This document shows, piece after piece, positions 7,540 to 15,367 of a DNA stretch of 64,000 nt. Both the position numbers and the translations under genes were made by a program. Position 1 is the stretch's first letter; each line of letters opens with the position of its first letter. This DNA is from Streptomyces tubercidicus. Lineage in GTDB: Bacteria > Actinomycetota > Actinomycetes > Streptomycetales > Streptomycetaceae. Below the pieces are notes generated by a model that saw only the letters and a program-made list of their open reading frames with translations, did not search any database and was not told where the DNA came from. Location: assembly GCF_027497495.1 (NCBI RefSeq), contig NZ_CP114205.1, positions 6,944,001 through 7,008,000 on the forward strand. The letters are read 5' to 3'.

Positions 7540-10038
7540 GTGACAGGTCGACAGGGGCGGGGGAGCGAGCAGACGGTGCGCTGCGACGCGAATGAGCCAA
7601 AAAGTGCGGTGCGGGCGGGCAGTCCCGACCGGGCCGGCCGGTTGCGGTTTCAGGTGCTCGGCCCGGTGCGGGCCTGGACCGGAGACCGCCCGGTGGATCT
7701 CGGCCCGCCCCAGCAGCGCGCGGTGCTGGCGGTGCTGCTGCTGCACGCCGGCCGGCCCGTCTCCGTACCGCAGTTGGTGGACGCGCTGTGGGACGAATGG
7801 CCGCCGCCCCGGGCCGTGGGCACCGTACGGACATATATCTCCCGGCTGCGCGGCCTGTTGGAGCCGGACCGGCTGCCCCGGCAAGACGGGCAGCTGCTGG
7901 TGTCCTCGGGCGGCGGCTACGCCTTACGGGTCCCCGGTGAGGCACTGGATGCGGCCGGCTTCGAGGAGCGGCTGGGTACGGCGCGCCGCTTGCGGGGGGC
8001 GGGCGACGCCGCGGGCGCGTACGAACAGCTGAGGGGAGCGCTGGCGCTCGCGGAGGGCGTACCGCTGGCCGGACTGCCCGGCCCGTACGCCCAGCGGCAG
8101 CGCGACCGGCTCACCGAACTGCACATCACCGCCCAGGAGGAACTCTTCGGCTGCGTAGTGGAGTTGGGAGGACACGCCGAGCCGATGGGCGACTCGATCG
8201 CCGGGCTGCGCGCCTTCGCCGCCGAACATCCGCTGCGCGAACGGCCCCAGGCCCTGCTGATGCTGGCCCTGCACCGCGCGGGCCGCCAGGCGGAGGCCCT
8301 CGCGGTGTACGCGGCGACCTGTCGCACCCTGGACGCCGAGCTCGGCACGGAGCCGGGTCCTGAACTCCGGGCCCAGTACGAGGAGTTGCGCGACGGGTCG
8401 GCGGGTCACGGTTCTGCGCCCGCGGCGGGGGCCGGGCGCGGTACTGGCCCCGCCACCGGCCCCGCTACCGGCACTGGCCCCGCTACCGACCCTGGTTCCG
8501 GCCTCGCTACCGGACCTGGTTCCGGATCCGCCCGTGATCACGCCCGTCCCTCCCGCCCGGCCCGGGACCCCGCGGATTTCGGCGGCCCCTCGCCCGTACC
8601 AGCTCAACTCCCCTCCGACATAGCCGACTTCACGGGACGCACGAAGGCCGTCGCCCACCTGGCCACGACGCTGCGCGGTGCGGACGGCGCACGGGCCCCG
8701 GTGGTGGCCACCCTCAGTGGCCTCGGCGGAGTCGGCAAGACCGCGCTGGCCCTGCATGTGGCGCACTCCGCACGGGCCCGCTTCCCCGACGGGCAGCTGT
8801 ACGCGGATCTGCAGGGCACCGGCCGGGCTCCGGCTGACAGCGGTGCCGTGCTGACGCACTTCCTGGGCGCGCTCGGCGTCGCGGAGGGCGCCGTACCGGA
8901 CGGGCTGGCGCAGAAGGCCGCCCTGTACCGCTCGCTGCTCGCCGACCGCAGGATCCTCGTACTCCTCGACAACGCCCGCGACGGTGCACAGGTACGGCCG
9001 CTGCTGCCCGGGGTGCCGGGGTGCGCGGTGCTGGTCACCAGCCGTACGCGGACGCTGGCGCTGCCCGGGGCCGACCAGGTCGACGTGGAAGTGATGGACG
9101 AAGCGGAGGCGCTGGAACTGTTCGGTGCGGTCGTGGGGGCGGAGCGGGCGGCGGCCGAGCCGGAAGCCGCCCGCCAACTGGTCGCCGCCTGCGGCGGGTT
9201 GCCGCTCGCCGTGCGGATCGCCGCCGTCCGGCTGGCGTCCCGGCCGGGCCGGACCACGGCCGGGATGGTGTCCCGGCTGAGCGAGGAGCGGCGGCTGGAC
9301 GAGCTGCGGGTGGGCGATCTGGCGGTGGAAGCGACCTTCCGGGCCGGCTACGAGGCGCTCGACCCCGGCCCCGCCCACGCCTTCCGGACCCTCGCCCTGG
9401 GCGGCCTGCCGACGTTCTGCCGGGCCGCCGCGGCCGCAATGCTGGACACCACCGACGACGAGGCGGAGGCGGCGGTCGAGACGCTGGTCGATGCCGGGCT
9501 CCTGGAGGCACACGGCGACGACCGCTACCGCTATCACGACCTGGTCGGGCTGTTCGCCCGTCGGCTGGGCGAGCACCATGACAGCCCAGAGGAGCGGGCG
9601 GCGGCCCAGCGCCGCTTGTTCGACCATGCCCAGCGGCACGGCGACGACGTAGCCGCAGCGCATGCCCAGCGCCTGCTCAGCGACTCGCGCCAGGGCACCG
9701 GGCCATACGGGCCAGCAGAGACCGCGCTACGGGAGAGCCGGGGCCCGGACCATGCGTCGTCCATGGACGTGGACAAGGACAAGGACAAGGACATGGGCAT
9801 GGGCATGGGCATGGACAGCGATCTGGTCAGCGCCATGGACGCGCACGAACTGGCCCTCGTCCGTGCGGCGAGCGCGCGGGGGCGGTACGGGCCTGCGCGG
9901 CGGCCGGCGGCCCGTCGTCGGTGGTTCCTGGAGCGGCCGGACAACGTTCGCCGCCCCGGGGACGGCGTTCGCTGCCTCGGCCGCGTGCCGCCGTTCGGGC
10001 GCCACCTGCGGGGCGCGACTCGCCCCAAGGAGCCGTAA
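7540..10038 (+). CDS. SARP/AfsR-like regulator with NB-ARC ATPase domain
   Basis: This is a transcription activator of about 832 residues. The start is uncertain: GTG 7540 has GAAGGGG upstream, but GTG 7576 or 7609 would also keep the domains. The order is a winged-helix DNA-binding domain (FQVLGPVRAW to TVRTYISRLRGLLEP), a bacterial transcriptional activator domain ending ELGTEPGPELRAQYEEL, a Gly/Thr/Pro linker, then an NB-ARC module. The NB-ARC module carries P-loop GLGGVGKT near residue 395, ILVLLDNA, and the GLPLAVRIAA helix. The TPR part usual in full AfsR proteins is absent; the tail degenerates into KDKDKDMGMGMGM and Arg/Pro-rich sequence. Position inside the eCIS locus suggests it controls it (inference). 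Confidence 0.8.
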   Translation: MTGRQGRGSEQTVRCDANEPKSAVRAGSPDRAGRLRFQVLGPVRAWTGDRPVDLGPPQQRAVLAVLLLHAGRPVSVPQLVDALWDEWPPPRAVGTVRTYISRLRGLLEPDRLPRQDGQLLVSSGGGYALRVPGEALDAAGFEERLGTARRLRGAGDAAGAYEQLRGALALAEGVPLAGLPGPYAQRQRDRLTELHITAQEELFGCVVELGGHAEPMGDSIAGLRAFAAEHPLRERPQALLMLALHRAGRQAEALAVYAATCRTLDAELGTEPGPELRAQYEELRDGSAGHGSAPAAGAGRGTGPATGPATGTGPATDPGSGLATGPGSGSARDHARPSRPARDPADFGGPSPVPAQLPSDIADFTGRTKAVAHLATTLRGADGARAPVVATLSGLGGVGKTALALHVAHSARARFPDGQLYADLQGTGRAPADSGAVLTHFLGALGVAEGAVPDGLAQKAALYRSLLADRRILVLLDNARDGAQVRPLLPGVPGCAVLVTSRTRTLALPGADQVDVEVMDEAEALELFGAVVGAERAAAEPEAARQLVAACGGLPLAVRIAAVRLASRPGRTTAGMVSRLSEERRLDELRVGDLAVEATFRAGYEALDPGPAHAFRTLALGGLPTFCRAAAAAMLDTTDDEAEAAVETLVDAGLLEAHGDDRYRYHDLVGLFARRLGEHHDSPEERAAAQRRLFDHAQRHGDDVAAAHAQRLLSDSRQGTGPYGPAETALRESRGPDHASSMDVDKDKDKDMGMGMGMDSDLVSAMDAHELALVRAASARGRYGPARRPAARRRWFLERPDNVRRPGDGVRCLGRVPPFGRHLRGATRPKEP

Positions 10039-10112
10039 GGGCATCTGACTCTGCCCCCGGTTCTGCCCTTCCGCACGCTGACCGGGCCCGGCGCAGCCGG
10101 TTGACTGCCCTG

Positions 10113-11477
10113 GTGAGCATGTGGACTTCACTGGAACCGGCCGCGATCACCGTCGACCCCGGTTCCGTCGCGAGGGTAAGGCTGCGGGTACGCAACACGG
10201 GCGACACCGTGGAGGAGTACCGGCTCCGGCCGGCCGGCGACGCAGCGGGCTGGACGCAGGTGCAGCCGGACGTCCTGCGGCTGTACCCCGGAGCCGAGGG
10301 CACGGCGCAGATCGAGTTCGCGCCCCCGCGTACGTCGGACGCCGTCGCCGGTCCGACGCCCTTCGGTATCCGCGTCGAGCCGAAGGAGCACCCGGAGGTC
10401 CGCGATGTCGTCGAGGGACAAGTCACGGTCGGGGGGTTCACCGAACTCCGCGCCGAGCTGGTGCCGTTGACCGTACGGGGCCGTTGGCGCGCCAAGGCGT
10501 CGGCCGCCGTCGACAACCTCGGCAACCAGCCGCTGACGGTGTCCCTCTCCGGCCGCGAGAACGGCGACGCCCTCACCGTCGAGCCGGACCCGACCTCGGT
10601 CCAGGTCGCGCCGGGCCGCGCCGCCTTCGCGAAGCTCGATATCCGCCCCGGCGCGGTGAGTTGGGTCGGCGGGGTCACCAAGCACCCCTTCACCGTCTCC
10701 CTCCAGCGAGCCGGTACCCCGGAGCCGACCGAGCTGCGCGGCACCTACCTCCAGCCGTCGGTGCTGCCGCGCTGGGTGATGGTGGTGCTGTCGCTGCTGC
10801 TCGCGGCGGCGCTGGCCTTCCTGATGCTGTGGCTCAGAACCGATCCCAAGGTGTCCACGAGCGCGCGGGAGAAGGTCGGCCAGTCCCACAAGCTCCCGCA
10901 GAAGGAAGAGAAGCCGTCCGCTCCGGCGCCGTCCAAGCCCCCGGAGGAGAAGAAGCCCGAGGAGAAGCCGGAGGAGCCGGCCCCCGAGGAGCCGCCCGGT
11001 GACGGTGGCGGGGAGGACCAGGGCCCGCAGCAGCAGACCATCCGGTCCGACGCCAACGGTGGCTGGTACCTCCAGGCCAACCAGGGCGGTCAGGCGGACG
11101 GCACGCAGATCGGCCAGAACCCCGAGTGGACGGGTGACCAGTTCGGCCGCAACCAGTGGTGGACCATCCACCACTACGCCGAGGACAACACGGTCGCCCT
11201 GGAGTCGGGCAGCGCCCCGGGCAGCGTTGCCCAGCTGCAGGAGAACTCCAACCAGGTCGAGCTCTGGACGGCCGACCCGGCACTGCTGGAGTCGGGCAAG
11301 CTGCCGCCCCAGCAGAAGTGGCGGCTGCAGGACGCGGGCAACGGCCGTACCCGCATCGTCAATACGCGCAACGACGAATGCCTGACCGATCTGCAGAACG
11401 ACAAGGGCGCAGTGTCCTGGAAGTGCACCGACGGGCCCAACCCCCGGCAGGACTGGAAGATCGCCGACGGGCAGTGA
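10113..11477 (+). CDS. eCIS-linked single-pass membrane protein with lectin-like C-terminus (CisA-like candidate)
   Basis: The protein has 454 residues from GTG 10113 (VSMWTSLEP); the frame is open farther upstream but the family N-terminus fits here. Residues about 1-215 form beta-rich, Ig/COG1470-like segments (VRLRVRNTGDTVEEYRL, ASAAVDNLGNQPLTVSL). One membrane helix follows at about 220-240 (WVMVVLSLLLAAALAFLMLW). After it comes a Lys/Glu/Pro linker and a ricin-type trefoil with three QxW-like motifs (NQWWTI, QKWRL, QDWKI). Streptomyces eCIS loci encode such membrane proteins, annotated as hydrolytic proteins, and one has been implicated in docking the particle to the membrane. Assigning that role here is inference. 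It converges on the AAA ATPase operon. Confidence 0.75.
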   Translation: MSMWTSLEPAAITVDPGSVARVRLRVRNTGDTVEEYRLRPAGDAAGWTQVQPDVLRLYPGAEGTAQIEFAPPRTSDAVAGPTPFGIRVEPKEHPEVRDVVEGQVTVGGFTELRAELVPLTVRGRWRAKASAAVDNLGNQPLTVSLSGRENGDALTVEPDPTSVQVAPGRAAFAKLDIRPGAVSWVGGVTKHPFTVSLQRAGTPEPTELRGTYLQPSVLPRWVMVVLSLLLAAALAFLMLWLRTDPKVSTSAREKVGQSHKLPQKEEKPSAPAPSKPPEEKKPEEKPEEPAPEEPPGDGGGEDQGPQQQTIRSDANGGWYLQANQGGQADGTQIGQNPEWTGDQFGRNQWWTIHHYAEDNTVALESGSAPGSVAQLQENSNQVELWTADPALLESGKLPPQQKWRLQDAGNGRTRIVNTRNDECLTDLQNDKGAVSWKCTDGPNPRQDWKIADGQ

Positions 11478-11483
11478 GGCACC

Positions 11484-11531
11484 GGGGCCGGGGCCGGGGC
11501 AGGGGCTGCCATCCCGCCCGGCCCCGGCCCC
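11484..11531. terminator. GC-rich hairpin between convergent eCIS genes
   Basis: The perfect 12-base arms GGGGCCGGGGCC (11484-11495) and GGCCCCGGCCCC (11520-11531) flank a 24-base loop just after the membrane protein stop. It lacks a U-tract, which is common for Streptomyces, and could serve both converging transcripts. Confidence 0.55.
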
Positions 11532-11532
11532 A

Positions 11533-11600
11533 CCGGCTTCCGTCCCGCACCGGTCTCCGTCCCGCACCCGCTTCAGTCCCGCACGGGCCTCAGTCCCACA
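11533..11600. repeat. 17-bp tandem repeat over the 3' end of the AAA ATPase gene
   Basis: Four 17-bp units begin at 11533, 11550, 11567 and 11584. Read leftward they follow TGnGGGACnGArnCnGG. The unit nearest the gene contains its last codons and the TGA stop; the other three lie downstream. Seventeen is not a multiple of three, so readthrough would change frame. Confidence 0.85.
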
Positions 11601-13701
11601 ACGGCGACGCGTCCGGCACCAGCCGCCCCATCTTGCGGTACTCGCGCCGCGCCCCGGCCCGTACATCCGCCGCCGTCACCGGTCCGCCGCGCCCCGCCGC
11701 GAGATAGCCCGCGGTCACCGCGGCCGACCGGATCGCCCCACCGGACAGCTCGAACTCCTTGGCACAGACGTCGAGATCGAGATCCTGCGCACAAGGGGTG
11801 GCCGCCAGGCAGGAACCCCACAGGGCGATCCGCTGTTCGGCGTCCGGGAACGGGAAATCGACGACCAGGTCCAGCCGCCGGGTGAACGCCTCATCGATGT
11901 TGGCCCGCAGATTGGTGGTCAGCACGGCGATCCCGTCGAACGCCTCCAGCCGCTGGAGCAAGTAGGCGCTCTCCAGGTTCGCGTACCGGTCGTGCGAGCT
12001 CTTGACCTCCGAGCGTTTGCCGAAGACGGCGTCCGCCTCGTCGAAGAGCAGTACGGCGTCCGTGCGGTCGGCCTCGGAGAAGATCCGCTCCAGGTTCTTC
12101 TCCGTCTCCCCGATGTACTTGTCCACCACCGCCGACAGCTCCACCACATAGAGATCCAGGCCCAGTTCGCCTGCCACGACCTCCGCGGAGAGCGTCTTCC
12201 CGGTACCGGATTCCCCGGCGAACAGGGCCACCACGCCTCTGCCGCGCCCACCGCCGGTGCGCAGCCGCCACTCACCCAGCACCTTCTCCCGGTGCCGCGC
12301 CCGCTGCACCAATTCCTGGAGCAGAGACAGCGGTTCGGGCGGCAGGACGAGCCCGTCGAATCCGACGGCGGGCCGTACGCGCCGCGCGTGCCGGTCCAGC
12401 AGCGGCGCGGACTGCTGACGCGCGCTCTGCTGGATATGCGCCGCGGTGACCGGCGTCCCGTCGAAGGCGGCGAGGGCGGTGGCGGCACGGGCCGCCCGCC
12501 GGATCTGGGCGGCGCCCAGCCGGTACGGGGCAACGGCCGCAGCGAGGTCGAAACCGGCCTCCACGGCGCCGAGTTCGCTGCTCCAGACCTCGTCCGCCGC
12601 CGCCCCGCCGACCGGCGCGTCCAGCGCGAACAGCCCGGCATCCGGGGCCCAGCCCGGGTCGTACGGCTCACTGCCGATGAAGACCACCGGCACCTCCCCG
12701 CCCGCCAGCGCCCGGACGAGCCCATCGGGCCGCTCCGGCAGTGGCCCGACGACGAGCGCTGCCCGCCGCAGCCGCGCCTCCCGCAGCAGCGCGGCCGCGA
12801 GGCCCACACCGTCATCGCGCCGGCCGTCCGGCCGATAGCGCAGCACGGGCAGACCGGCCCGCCGCAGCCCGTCGGTCACCGGTTCGGCGGCGGTGCCGGG
12901 CCGACGCTCCCGCAGATGCACGGCGAGCGACCGCCCGCCCGCGAGCGCGGCGAGCCGCCCGGCGAACGTCTCCTCCTCGGTAGGGCCATCGCTTGCCGTG
13001 CGGCTGACGGGTGGCTGTAGCACCGGCAGCAACTCCACCTCACCGGCGCTGAGTTCCTGATCGAGACCGTCGTCCCCCAGCAGATGGGCCACCACCCGCT
13101 CCGGCACCCGCAGCGCCCGTCCCGGCAGGGGCCGGTCCTCGTCCTCGATGACGAGCAGGCCACCGGACAGCAGCGGCGCGGCGGGGTGGAAGCGGGCGCG
13201 GGCCCCGGGCTCGTACGGGCCGGTGCCCGCGAGGTCCAGCGTCAGCGCGACCGTGGCTCGGCGGCGCCCGACATCGTCGTTGAGGTAGCCGTACAGCGGC
13301 TCGAAGCCCCGGTCCACATCGGGTGCCAGCGCGGCCAGGAGGATCCGCAGGTCCAACGCCGACAGCCCGAACCGCCGGGCGAGCGCCACCGACCGGTCCG
13401 AGGGGGCGAAGCAGCCCGGTGCCTCCTCAGCCGAGCCGCCCGTATGGGCCGTAGCCGCGTCCCGCTCGTCCGTAACCGCGAAGGGTTGTCCCGTGGACGG
13501 CTCGCCCATGCCCTCCGTCGGTGCTTGCGCGGCCAGCCGTCGGGCGGCCTCCGGGGTCACATACAGACCGCGCAGCGGGTCCGCGGCCGTCGGATCGTCG
13601 GCACTGCGCCGCTCGACCAGCCCGGCCACCCGCTCCCGCAGCTCCGCCAGCCGGTGCAGCAGTGCGCGGGCGGGCGTCTCGCCCACCGTCGCGCCGCTCA
13701 C
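11590..13701 (-). CDS. AAA+ ATPase of the eCIS locus
   Basis: This 703-residue protein starts at GTG 13701, sharing the GTGA overlap with the stop of the DUF4255 gene. The N-terminal half (to about 440) is helical and resembles the divergent N-domains of eCIS ATPases. The AAA+ domain has Walker A AGESGTGKT near residue 495, Walker B AVLLFDEADAVFG near 555, sensor-like VLTTNLRANID and arginine-finger-type FTRRLD. Such ATPases (Afp15/Pvc15 family) are believed to act in particle assembly or cargo loading. The gene is the last of a coupled LuxR / small ORF / DUF4255 / ATPase operon, and its 3' end lies in a 17-bp tandem repeat. Confidence 0.92.
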   Translation of the reverse strand: MSGATVGETPARALLHRLAELRERVAGLVERRSADDPTAADPLRGLYVTPEAARRLAAQAPTEGMGEPSTGQPFAVTDERDAATAHTGGSAEEAPGCFAPSDRSVALARRFGLSALDLRILLAALAPDVDRGFEPLYGYLNDDVGRRRATVALTLDLAGTGPYEPGARARFHPAAPLLSGGLLVIEDEDRPLPGRALRVPERVVAHLLGDDGLDQELSAGEVELLPVLQPPVSRTASDGPTEEETFAGRLAALAGGRSLAVHLRERRPGTAAEPVTDGLRRAGLPVLRYRPDGRRDDGVGLAAALLREARLRRAALVVGPLPERPDGLVRALAGGEVPVVFIGSEPYDPGWAPDAGLFALDAPVGGAAADEVWSSELGAVEAGFDLAAAVAPYRLGAAQIRRAARAATALAAFDGTPVTAAHIQQSARQQSAPLLDRHARRVRPAVGFDGLVLPPEPLSLLQELVQRARHREKVLGEWRLRTGGGRGRGVVALFAGESGTGKTLSAEVVAGELGLDLYVVELSAVVDKYIGETEKNLERIFSEADRTDAVLLFDEADAVFGKRSEVKSSHDRYANLESAYLLQRLEAFDGIAVLTTNLRANIDEAFTRRLDLVVDFPFPDAEQRIALWGSCLAATPCAQDLDLDVCAKEFELSGGAIRSAAVTAGYLAAGRGGPVTAADVRAGARREYRKMGRLVPDASPLWD

Positions 13702-14360
13702 CGCTTCTCCTCGCTCTGATCCCCTGCGGACGGCGCGGCGCCCGGGGCGGACCGGAGCATCCTCGGCTGCGAGTCGCCGGGGACACCATCGATTCCGCGC
13801 ACGACCGCGACCGCGCCCTCCGTGACCGGCGGCGCCACGTCGTACGACGGCGACACCGGGAAGGGCACCGTGATCACCACATCCAGGGACGGTTTCAGCT
13901 CGCCGCCGAGCGCCGACCAGATATCGGCGATCGAACGGGACTCGGGGGGCGGCACCGCGACCATGAGCGGAATGCTCACCTCCAGCGCACGGAGCGCGTC
14001 CGGCAGCGCGGCCGCCGGCAGGATCTCGTGCGAGAGCAGACACCCCAGCGCGGCGGACAGCAGCCGGTGCTCGTCCTCCGGACGGGTGGTCCAGGCCGTG
14101 ACCAGGTAGGACAGCCGGAACCAGCGGTGCGGCTGGCGTCTGCGTACGACCACTCCGGTGGCGTCCCGTTCCGCGATCGTCCCGCGCTCGCGACGGGCGA
14201 CGTCCTCGCGGATGTCGTAGAGATACGCATTGAGGGTGGGGGCGTTGCGTCGCGCCGCCCAGTCGCGGGTCGGCGCCTCGAAGGCGACCTCCCCGGCGCC
14301 GTCCGGCAGCACCCCGCCGCGCAGCACCCTCCGCACCGCCTCATCGACCTCATGAATCAC
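13698..14360 (-). CDS. DUF4255 (Pvc16 N-terminal domain) cap-type eCIS protein
   Basis: This 220-residue protein starts at GTG 14360, whose bases overlap the TGA of the small upstream ORF. DUF4255 features are IHEVDEAVRRVL at the start, PTLNAYLYDIREDVARR, and RWFRLSYLVTAWTTRPEDEH, the core strand-helix block. It then has LPDALRALEVSIPLMVAVPP and SALGGELKPSLDVVITVPFP. In AFP/PVC-type particles the DUF4255 protein binds the terminal sheath/tube layer and limits length. The last 40 residues are Pro/Ser/Ala-rich and variable. The stop overlaps the ATPase GTG. Confidence 0.9.
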   Translation of the reverse strand: MIHEVDEAVRRVLRGGVLPDGAGEVAFEAPTRDWAARRNAPTLNAYLYDIREDVARRERGTIAERDATGVVVRRRQPHRWFRLSYLVTAWTTRPEDEHRLLSAALGCLLSHEILPAAALPDALRALEVSIPLMVAVPPPESRSIADIWSALGGELKPSLDVVITVPFPVSPSYDVAPPVTEGAVAVVRGIDGVPGDSQPRMLRSAPGAAPSAGDQSEEKR

Positions 14361-14497
14361 GCGCTTTCCCCCGCCCGGCGCCCTGCCGCCCGCATGTCCT
14401 CCGCCAACTCCCTCACCACTCCACCCTTTGCTTTCGCACTCGCACCCATCTCCACATCCGCACCCGTACCCGCACCCGTGCCCGCTTCCGTCCCCAT
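14357..14497 (-). CDS. Small coupled ORF between LuxR regulator and DUF4255 genes
   Basis: This 46-residue ORF starts at ATG 14497, overlapping the regulator stop as TGATG. It ends in a TGA that overlaps the GTG of the DUF4255 gene. GAGGG lies about nine bases before the ATG, inside the regulator's last codons. The peptide begins MGTEAGTGAGTG and ends in a charged helix-like segment, VVRELAEDMRAAGRRAGE. Overlap at both ends strongly suggests it is translated, either as a small protein or to carry ribosomes into the next gene. The Gly/Thr/Ala half comes from a gcaccc/gtaccc hexamer-like repeat. I recognise no family. Confidence 0.68.
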   Translation of the reverse strand: MGTEAGTGAGTGADVEMGASAKAKGGVVRELAEDMRAAGRRAGESA

Positions 14498-15201
14498 CAG
14501 ATGTATCCCTCGCGCAGCGCGTAAGCGACGGCGTGTGCGCGGTTGTGCAACTGCAGCCGGGTCATCAGGGCGTGCAGGATGTTCTTGACGGTGCGTTCGG
14601 AGTAGGCGAGCTTCTCGGAGATCTGCCGGGTGTCCAGCCCCTCGGCGATCAGCCGCAGCACATCGACCTCGCGCGGCGCCATTCCGAGCGTCGGTACGAA
14701 CCCCACGGAGGCGGAGGTCGCCACCGACCGCCGCAGCTGCCCCACCTGTGCCAGCAGCGTGCTGATCAGGTCCGGCGGCAGATCGCCCTCGCCGCGCGCC
14801 GCGCTCTGCACCGCCCGCAACAGCCGCTGCGGAGTGGCCTGATGGCGCCACAGAATGGCCCGTACGCCGTACTCCACGGCCGTCATCAGCTCCGGCTCGC
14901 GCAGATCCCGGGCGATCAGCACCACACGCTGCTCACCACCCCGGACCAGCCGTCTCAGCTCGGCCGCGGCGATGTCGTCGAACCGGTCGACGGGCATGAT
15001 CGCCACGGTCCCGACCGCCTCCCCACCGCCTGCTGTCGGTCTCCCCTGGTCCGCGGACTGCTCCGCGCGCGGTCTGGTGGCCGTCGCGCTCTGGTTCTGG
15101 ACGATCTCGACAGTGGGCTGGTGCTGAAGGTGACTGACGACTCCGGCCCGGCTGAGCGGGTCGGTCGCGTGCACCGTGACCGTGACACGTGTATCCGGCA
15201 C
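14497..15201 (-). CDS. LuxR/NarL-type regulator of the eCIS locus
   Basis: The protein has 234 residues from GTG 15201, preceded by GAGGAA five bases upstream. The N-terminal half resembles a receiver domain in layout (VTVTVHATDPLSRAGVVSHL to LRAVQSAARGEGDLPPDL) but lacks the usual phospho-acceptor Asp motif. It is interrupted by a Gln/Ala/Gly-rich stretch, so phosphorylation is doubtful. The C-terminus is a clear LuxR helix-turn-helix: LGMAPREVDVLRLIAEGL, TRQISEKLAYSERTVKNIL. Orphan regulators of this kind sit at the same place in other Streptomyces eCIS loci. It heads the operon, so it probably controls its own transcript. Confidence 0.85.
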   Translation of the reverse strand: MPDTRVTVTVHATDPLSRAGVVSHLQHQPTVEIVQNQSATATRPRAEQSADQGRPTAGGGEAVGTVAIMPVDRFDDIAAAELRRLVRGGEQRVVLIARDLREPELMTAVEYGVRAILWRHQATPQRLLRAVQSAARGEGDLPPDLISTLLAQVGQLRRSVATSASVGFVPTLGMAPREVDVLRLIAEGLDTRQISEKLAYSERTVKNILHALMTRLQLHNRAHAVAYALREGYI

Positions 15202-15367
15202 TTGTGTTCCTCGTCTCGCCCCCGAATTACCTACTGCCGAAGAATGCGCGAAGGCAATCAACAAACGTTTGCCGGGCAATCAACGACAGAAGGAAACCCC
15301 TTCGGCGAACGGCGAACAGGACGAACAGGGAGTCCGGTGAGGCCGACAGGACCTTAAGGGCCGTCCC

